This document shows positions 7,822 through 12,471 of a DNA stretch of 12,471 bases, piece by piece (positions within the stretch are counted from its first letter, which is position 1; each line of letters opens with the position of its first letter). A program made the translations under genes and the position numbers. Source of the stretch: an uncultured bacterium. GTDB taxonomy: Bacteria > Patescibacteria > JAEDAM01 > Absconditabacterales > Absconditicoccaceae. The stretch is taken from assembly GCA_937950065.1 (NCBI GenBank), contig CALFEN010000134.1, forward strand, positions 1 to 12,471. The letters are read 5' to 3'. The notes below the pieces were generated by a model. It was not told the DNA's origin, did not search any database, and saw only the letters and a list, made by a program, of their open reading frames with translations.

Positions 7822-8712
7822 TTATCAAATATCTCTACTAATCCGGTCTCTTATTGTTTCAGCCAATTTCTCTGGCGCTAGATCATAGTTGTGTGCTGCA
7901 TCCGGGATTACTGCTTTAGAAAAATGCATACAGCTTTTACATTTTTGTTTAATCAAATCTAGATCCTGTTCCAGACTTCTTATAATTATATCGTCATATT
8001 CTCCATATACGGCCAAAATAGGTATTTGTATATTATTCAATTCTTCAAAATTATCAGGATTTCTCAATAGAGGAATATTATCGGCTGGAGATTCGTCTAC
8101 AGCTAAATCCAAAAAAGTTTGAGCACTTAAATAATGATAATCCCAAATCTTTGTTGATAATATTTTTTGAGGATTATTTTGTTTTACATATTCTTTTGCT
8201 TCCTCCAACAATTCTTTATAGTTCGGGACGTACTTTTCTAGTTTAAACAATCCCACAAAGTCAGGAGCTGAAAGTAAAGCAATTCATATTATATTGTCTA
8301 TTTTTTTCCTATGATAATAATACAAAACCTTATTGCATCATGAGCTGTGTCATATAAGTATAATGTTTTTGTATCATTTTTGGAGTATGGTCGTTATCCA
8401 CGAATCTATATCGTATATGCAATCTGAAAATCTTTCATATACGGCTCAAATCCTTTGTGTATAATATCACTTATTTTTATTTATTTTTGTTGTTTTTATA
8501 TCGTTTACATGAGCATATCATGAGTTTTGAGAATACAAAAAAGCAATTCAATTTCTCTGTAAATATTTTCCTAGTACATCAGCAAAAGGATTCTCTACAA
8601 GACTTGCTGATAACCCGTGGATAAACAGACAACATAATTCTTTATTGTCTGTCTCATAAAAAAATCAAGGTAGTTTTAGATTTTTTTCAGTAGTTGAATA
8701 GATCAGTTCCAT
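7822..8712 (-). CDS. Alpha/beta hydrolase
   Basis: 296 residues, complete only with UGA as Gly; reading UGA as stop leaves only the last half. The fold markers are in order. An oxyanion-loop segment CCLFIHGLSAS lies near residues 27-37. The nucleophile elbow is LIGHSSGC with Ser123, both elbow glycines (G121 and G125) being UGA codons. A likely acid, Asp240 (or 241), is in VYGEYDDII, and the catalytic-type His274 is in PDAAHNYD. The GHS(S/T)GC elbow and the NxxxLAxxI-type end resemble DUF1749-like serine hydrolases, whose substrates are mostly unknown. The start is the ATG at 8712-8710, just after an in-frame TAA on the minus strand. The final sense codon is a UGA-Gly followed by TAA at 7824-7822. 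It is transcribed divergently from the surface-protein gene at 8967. Confidence 0.85.
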
Positions 8713-8846
8713 TTTATTATTTATATTAAATATTCTCTATTATATAGTTTTTCGTAAAAATTTAAATATTTTTTAACAGTAAGTTTTATTATTAGTAAAA
8801 AATTAAGAGTGTTATTTATTGGAGCTATAATAAGTAATCTTTTGTG

Positions 8847-8874
8847 TTGAAAATAAAATAAAAGAGATTATAAT
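8847..8874 (+). promoter_or_regulatory. Promoter of the second anchored surface protein
   Basis: TTGAAA at 8847-8852, a 16-base spacer and TATAAT at 8869-8874. The layout equals that of the paralog's promoter at 3309-3336. The leader is longer here, about 90 bases to the ATG at 8967. The rest of the 8713-8966 spacer is AT-rich with no gene. Confidence 0.55.
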
Positions 8875-8966
8875 TATTCAAAAGATGACTAAATATATAT
8901 TTTTGTTGCAATGACAGCGATAATGTAATAGTCGGGCTTCTCAATTTATTTATTAAAATAAAAAAA

Positions 8967-9491
8967 ATGAAAAAAGATCTGCTCAAAACAATTAAATACG
9001 GATTGCTTATGTGAGTAATTGCACTAACCGTGATTTGTGCAGGCTTTTATATCTTTATCAAAGCTCGGCAGGCGACAGATCCTACTCTTAGCGATACTAA
9101 TCCGTCCGCGCTCTATGTTAATGTATGAGAAACTCTGACCGCAGCCAAACGAAATACTTTAGTGAATAAAACGAGCTGACTTGGAGACTGGCAGACGGCT
9201 TCAGCAAATACAACGTACCAAGCTGATAAAAACCTTTTGGTAATTTGAAGTTGTAGATGTACTTATAATGGAGTGGTGGAGATTAAATGATATACTGATT
9301 CAAATAGTAGCCCTACAACATTAATATCACAGGCGGGATCAAGCGCTGTTTCGTCTTTAGATACAGCATATGGTTGATCATTTGTCATGCCTGTAAAAAA
9401 ATGAGATTACTGGAAAGTAACTAGAATTAATACTGCTAGTTATGCTTCAAGTACAAACTGTGGGGTAACTATATACACAATTTGAATTTAA
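8967..9491 (+). CDS. Membrane-anchored surface protein, paralog B
   Basis: 174 residues with 9 UGA glycines. The N-terminal 70 residues closely match the protein at 3374. They share a basic start (MKKDLLKTIKYG), one membrane segment with ALTVICAGFYIFIKARQ (paralog A has ALTVVCAGFYVFIKARQ), a polar Pro/Ser/Thr linker with SALYVN, and the block LTAAKRNTLVNK. The C-terminal half differs from paralog A: DWQTASANTTYQADKNLLV, GSCRCTYNGVVEIKGYTDS, SFVMPVKKGDYWKV and NCGVTIYTIGI. TYQAxxDGxL-, VPVKKGDYWKV- and final YxxIGI-type strands recall C-terminal domains of phage tail fibres and other trimeric tip proteins. Export with the C-terminus outside, and a binding role, are inference. The stop at 9489 is a TAA; the UGA two codons before it is Gly. 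Confidence 0.72.
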
Positions 9492-9576
9492 ATCTTTAAA
9501 AATTTTTATCTATTTTGAGATAATATAAAATTTATGATTACAAAATTTAAAATATATTTATATAATTTTATGGACA

Positions 9577-9601
9577 AAAAAATAGGCATTGCCTATTTTT
9601 T
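9577..9601. terminator. Bidirectional terminator between convergent genes
   Basis: AAAAAATAGGC, loop ATT, GCCTATTTTTT form a perfect 11-base-pair stem, with A and T runs that serve as U tracts on either strand. It lies between the surface-protein gene (+, stop at 9491) and the radical SAM gene (-). The TAG stop of the radical SAM gene (9595-9593) lies inside the right arm. Confidence 0.8.
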
Positions 9602-11080
9602 AAAATCCAATAAATGATTTAATAATTTTTTTCAAGCTCTAAAAAGAAATTTTACATCGTCCCATGATCTGACACTTAATATTTTATTTATTACAACCTT
9701 TGGTGATAAAAAGCTTTTATAAACTCACTGTACAAGTTCTTTTGTCTGCTCTGGAGTAAGCGGAGATTTTAGTATTCTTTCTCTCATATCAAATCTGTCC
9801 CGTTCTCCATCAGGGATTGCCAGCCGGTCATTTTGCAGCGCCTGTCTATATAGAGGAGTGCCCGGATAAGGCATTATTATAGTAGACTGCAAAGTATATA
9901 TTAGTCATTCTTGGAACATTCTCTTTGCAAAATCAACTGTTTTTTTAGCGTCTTCGTAAGTTTCCCAAGGATAGCCTATCATAGTAGTTATATGTGGAGA
10001 AATACATCATCAAGTCTGCTTATTTACATCTTTTATCATTCTAAGTTCTTCTTCTATCACCTCAAATTTTAGATTTTTGTCTATCTTGTCTAGTGTTGCT
10101 TGATTAGCTGATTCTACTCAATATAAGATATATCTAAAATTCGCTTTTGCCATAAGTTCGTAGTGCTCCCTTGTCAGTGCACCAAACCTCATATTGTGAG
10201 AAAAATAAATTTTTTTGTTTAATCATCTGTCTATCATTCACTGACAAAACTCTTTGAGCCAGTCACTAGCAGGTAAACTTCCACTATCATCAAAAACTTC
10301 TTTGATACCAAGCGGTATCAAGATTTGTTCTATTTCGTCCAAAAGTCTTTGGGCAGATATCATTCTGTAGTTTTTACCGGGAAAAAATGTCGTCCAGCTG
10401 CAAAATGTGCATCTTCACCACCAGCAGTCCCTGCCGACCATTGTATAAGTTCAAGGAGTGTATTTAAAGTTTCAGTTTTTGTAAGCGTAAAGTTTCCATT
10501 TTACAAGTTCCCTGTCTATAAAAGGCAAGGTATTTAAATCATTTTCCATTAAATTCTGAGGTCAGGAATTTTTAATTTCATCTCAGTCTTTCCAGTACCA
10601 GCCTCATTTAAGTTCTTCTTTTCCATTTAAGTAGCTGACTAAATTTAATAATGAAAAATCATAATCTCCTGATTTCAAAGTCCAGTCTACATTACAGTGT
10701 CCGAAGCTCTGATCTGGAAAAGCTGTAATATGATCTCATACCAAAACTATTTTTGTGTCAGGAATTTTTGATTTTAACTCATCTATGATAGTCCGCATTC
10801 TGCTTACTGTAGGAGTTTTTGTTTCTATCATTATAAGATCAGGTTTGTAGGCTAGTATTCTGTCAAGCCAGTCTTTGTAAGTAAGTCATTCAGCGATTCC
10901 ATCATCCCAGAGCACCTCATATCATTTTGATTTGAGTAGTGTAGCTGTATATGCTGGTATCATAGGAAATATATAAGTAGGATCTCATTCAAACCATTGA
11001 AATTGCCTGTTTTGAGAAAGCAGCGGTGTTCATTTCTCTGATTCCAAAGGTGGATAACTAATAGATATTTTTTTTATCAT
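9593..11080 (-). CDS. Radical SAM protein, probably with a B12-binding N-terminal domain
   Basis: 495 residues. It opens KKISISYPPLES, has PAYTATLLKSKGYEVLWDD, and a PDLIMIETKTPT strand with VLVGDHITAFPDQS. This is the usual layout of a cobalamin-binding Rossmann domain, though without a full DxHxxG motif. The radical SAM core follows. Cluster cysteines are C219, C224 and C227 in GRDCWWGRCTFCSW, spaced C-x4-C-x2-C instead of the more usual C-x3-C-x2-C. Later core strands are IKEVFDDSGS, FRYILYGVESAN, MIGYPWETYEDA and IMPYPGTPLY. The end, YKSFLSPKVVINKIL, SWDDVKFLFRAGKKLLNHLLDF, resembles the tail of BchE/HpnJ-like B12 radical SAM proteins. The substrate cannot be told; such enzymes often methylate or rearrange lipids, cofactors or peptides. 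It is downstream of a glycosyltransferase on the same strand, 251 bases apart. Confidence 0.85.
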
Positions 11081-11135
11081 AGTAATATTTTTAAAGTTTT
11101 AAAGTTTTATTATTTCAAATTGAGGTAGTTTTCTT

Positions 11136-11218
11136 TAGATTCTTCGCTGCACTTCGTTTCGCTCAGAATGACAGAGAATTATCCAGTCATTCTGAGGAGC
11201 GTAGCGACGAAGAATCTA
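11136..11218. repeat. Large imperfect palindrome of the GTCATTCTGAG...GAAGAATC family
   Basis: The outer arms TAGATTCTTCG (11136-11146) and CGAAGAATCTA (11208-11218) pair over 11 bases. The inner arms CTCAGAATGAC (11162-11172) and GTCATTCTGAG (11186-11196) pair over another 11 bases, around a 13-base loop. The parts between pair imperfectly (GTTTCG.. against ..GAGCGTAGCGA). From memory, units of this kind (GTCATTCTGAG...GCGAAGAATC) occur between genes in many unrelated bacteria. Here it sits between two minus-strand genes and could act as a weak transcription barrier or RNA stabiliser. Confidence 0.8.
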
Positions 11219-11287
11219 GACCATAGTTTTTATATATTATTTTAATAATCATAATCCCTTAAGAAAAAAGGATTAATTACTCTGTAT

Positions 11288-11307
11288 GTGCACTAAATAA
11301 TACAAGT
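11288..11307 (-). repeat. 20-base dispersed repeat, copy 2
   Basis: This is the exact reverse complement of 874-893. It lies about 25 bases past the glycosyltransferase stop, reading along the minus strand, and close to the palindrome at 11136-11218. Confidence 0.8.
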
Positions 11308-11331
11308 GGCGTTGCCAACCGCAATGCGGGA

Positions 11332-12309
11332 CTATCTTAATTTACTTTTTAGATTTGGAGTAAACAATCATTTCAAAAACATAATCCCATAAGCTACGTG
11401 AGTTAAAAATATATAGAAAATAGAGAAAAAAGCAATACTTATTTTTTTTATTTTGATAGAGATATCTAGGAAAGATACTATCAGCGAAAGTAGATAAACT
11501 ATTATTCCAAGTAAATATAAATCTAATATTATTCATCAGAATATCATACTTAATATTCATCAAAATACTATAAATAACACGAATAGTGTAGGCACAAGGT
11601 AGACAATCCTAAAATCTCATTTCAAGAAAAAGTGCCCTCTATGAAGTCCGTAGTTTCCAACCTGTTTGATATGCTTCATCAATCATGGTCTTCTGTGGTG
11701 ATGGACTATCACGTCAGGAGCATACATTATTTTTTTATTTGTCTGTTTGATAAGATCCAGACAAAGTTTAGTATCTTCTCCAGGCCAGTAATCATTATCA
11801 AATCCTCATATCTTCAAAAAATCCTGTTTCCTCACAAAAAGATTTACACTTGCCCAGTCTTTCACTTGTTTTGCTTTACCAAGCGGTAAATATCTATCCG
11901 GATTTGCTCAACCAAGCGGCGTCAAAAAAACTGCACCAGATACTTTTGCCCAGAAATCATCATCGTCTGGAGTGATTCAAGGTCATCCTACAGCTACTAC
12001 AGTCTCATCATCAAAATATTTTATAACATTGGTCAACCAGTCAGTATTTGGATAAGCATCATCATCAAGAAAACAAAGGATATCTCACTTACATATTTCA
12101 GCTCACATATTTCTTTTTTGGGCGGGTCAGACTTTGCCAGAAGGCACGATCTGTGTTTTGGCTGCGGTAAATGGAACGTTATCTTCGTTTGGTAATATTA
12201 TTATTTCAAAATCCTGATTTTCAAGTTCTAAAATTTTTGGTATAGACTCTCTTATATAATCATTTATTTCTTTAACCGGTATAATTATACTAAAAAAATG
12301 TTTAGACAT
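11332..12309 (-). CDS. Family 2 glycosyltransferase with C-terminal membrane segments
   Basis: 325 residues. GT2 enzymes move a sugar from a nucleotide-sugar donor onto a growing glycan or lipid. The GT-A fold starts FFSIIIPVKEINDYIRESI, followed by GPAQKRNMGAEI. CFLDDDAYP (D82-D84) is the metal-binding DxD-type motif. KIGGFDNDYWPGEDTKLCLDL carries the acceptor-side GG and ED motif. HHHRRPGLMKHIKQVGNYG is the last cytoplasmic block, typical of GT2 proteins with a membrane tail. After this come several hydrophobic stretches (about residues 235-315) that should anchor it in the membrane. The start at 12309 gives MSKHFFSII; an ATG at 12321 adds four residues. TATAAT on the minus strand at 12329-12324 would start transcription near 12317, which favours 12309. 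The stop is the TAG at 11334-11332. Acceptor and sugar are unknown. Confidence 0.85.
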
Positions 12310-12455
12310 TATTAATAACATTAATTATAAATATTTTGAATTAAGTTGGATTCTCTATATGGTTAAATAATATAAATATCAAGAAAAAAATCAAGCTGGA
12401 ATAACCTAATTAAGAATGGTTGAGTAAAAATTTGTTACTAAAAAGAAATATTATA
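12310..12455. other. AT-rich upstream spacer
   Basis: No gene is seen on either strand. It holds a TATAAT on the minus strand at 12329-12324 for the glycosyltransferase, without a good -35. Confidence 0.5.
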
Positions 12456-12471
12456 AGATCGGAAGAGCGTC
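12456..12471. other. Illumina adapter remnant (sequencing artefact)
   Basis: The last 16 bases, AGATCGGAAGAGCGTC, equal the first bases of the standard Illumina TruSeq read-2 adapter. It is not genomic. The true contig end is at or before 12455, and the bases just before it rest on few reads. Confidence 0.93.

Noticed and set aside
7657..7881. 74-codon + strand frame with an AGGAG upstream
   Set aside because: It overlaps the hydrolase on the opposite strand, has no UGA-Gly, no recognisable motif, and low-complexity composition. The AGGAG may be chance.
8885..8926. Tiny frame MTKYIFLLQ... before the second surface protein
   Set aside because: It ends after a dozen codons and has no homology signal; continuing it would require a frameshift. 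Treated as leader sequence.
11136..11307. CRISPR array or IS end
   Set aside because: Only one palindrome plus one 20-mer is present, without regular spacing, spacers, transposase or target-site duplication.

Overview
The window is low-GC bacterial DNA (roughly 30% by eye) that only makes sense if UGA is read as glycine (translation table 25). With UGA as a stop, nearly every gene here falls into fragments. With UGA as Gly, eleven full-length genes and one partial gene appear, and UGA falls on invariant glycines: the nucleotide-binding loop and GGGDSA motif of thioredoxin reductase, both glycines of the GHSSG nucleophile elbow of an alpha/beta hydrolase, and the VSGGN motif of ComEC. That code is known from Candidate division SR1 (Absconditabacteria) and Gracilibacteria of the Candidate Phyla Radiation (CPR), so the source is very probably a member of one of these groups. 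The last 16 bases match the start of an Illumina TruSeq adapter, so the window runs to the raw end of an assembled contig.

Layout, left to right. At 1-723 (+) is the 3' part of a polysaccharide pyruvyl transferase family gene with a long charged tail. At 724-1042 is a gene-free stretch with copies of a dispersed repeat and an extended -10 promoter. At 1043-1841 (+) a DUF2000 protein and an NTF2/SnoaL-like protein form a two-gene unit. At 1887-3272 (+) is a ComEC-type DNA-uptake channel without its usual C-terminal hydrolase domain. At 3374-3874 (+) is a small membrane-anchored surface protein. At 4030-6041 (+) dCMP deaminase, a Nudix hydrolase and thioredoxin reductase form a tight operon closed by a terminator. 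At 6158-7384 (+) is a protein with three tandem YbjQ/DUF74 domains and a C-terminal membrane segment, behind a consensus promoter.

At 7432-7580 (+) is an unusually GC-rich stretch with strong hairpins, a long-range closing stem and a terminator: a candidate structured RNA of unknown family. At 7822-8712 (-) is an alpha/beta hydrolase. At 8967-9491 (+) is a second copy of the surface-protein anchor seen at 3374, with a different C-terminal domain. At 9593-11080 (-) is a radical SAM protein with a likely B12-binding N-terminal domain, sharing a bidirectional terminator with the surface protein. At 11081-11331 is a repeat-rich spacer with a large imperfect hairpin. At 11332-12309 (-) is a membrane-anchored family 2 glycosyltransferase.

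Themes: the polysaccharide pyruvyl transferase and glycosyltransferase suggest surface-glycan work. The paired anchored proteins could be surface adhesins. ComEC fits DNA import. The deaminase, Nudix and thioredoxin reductase genes fit nucleotide and redox metabolism. No tRNA, rRNA, CRISPR array, insertion sequence or defence system was recognised.
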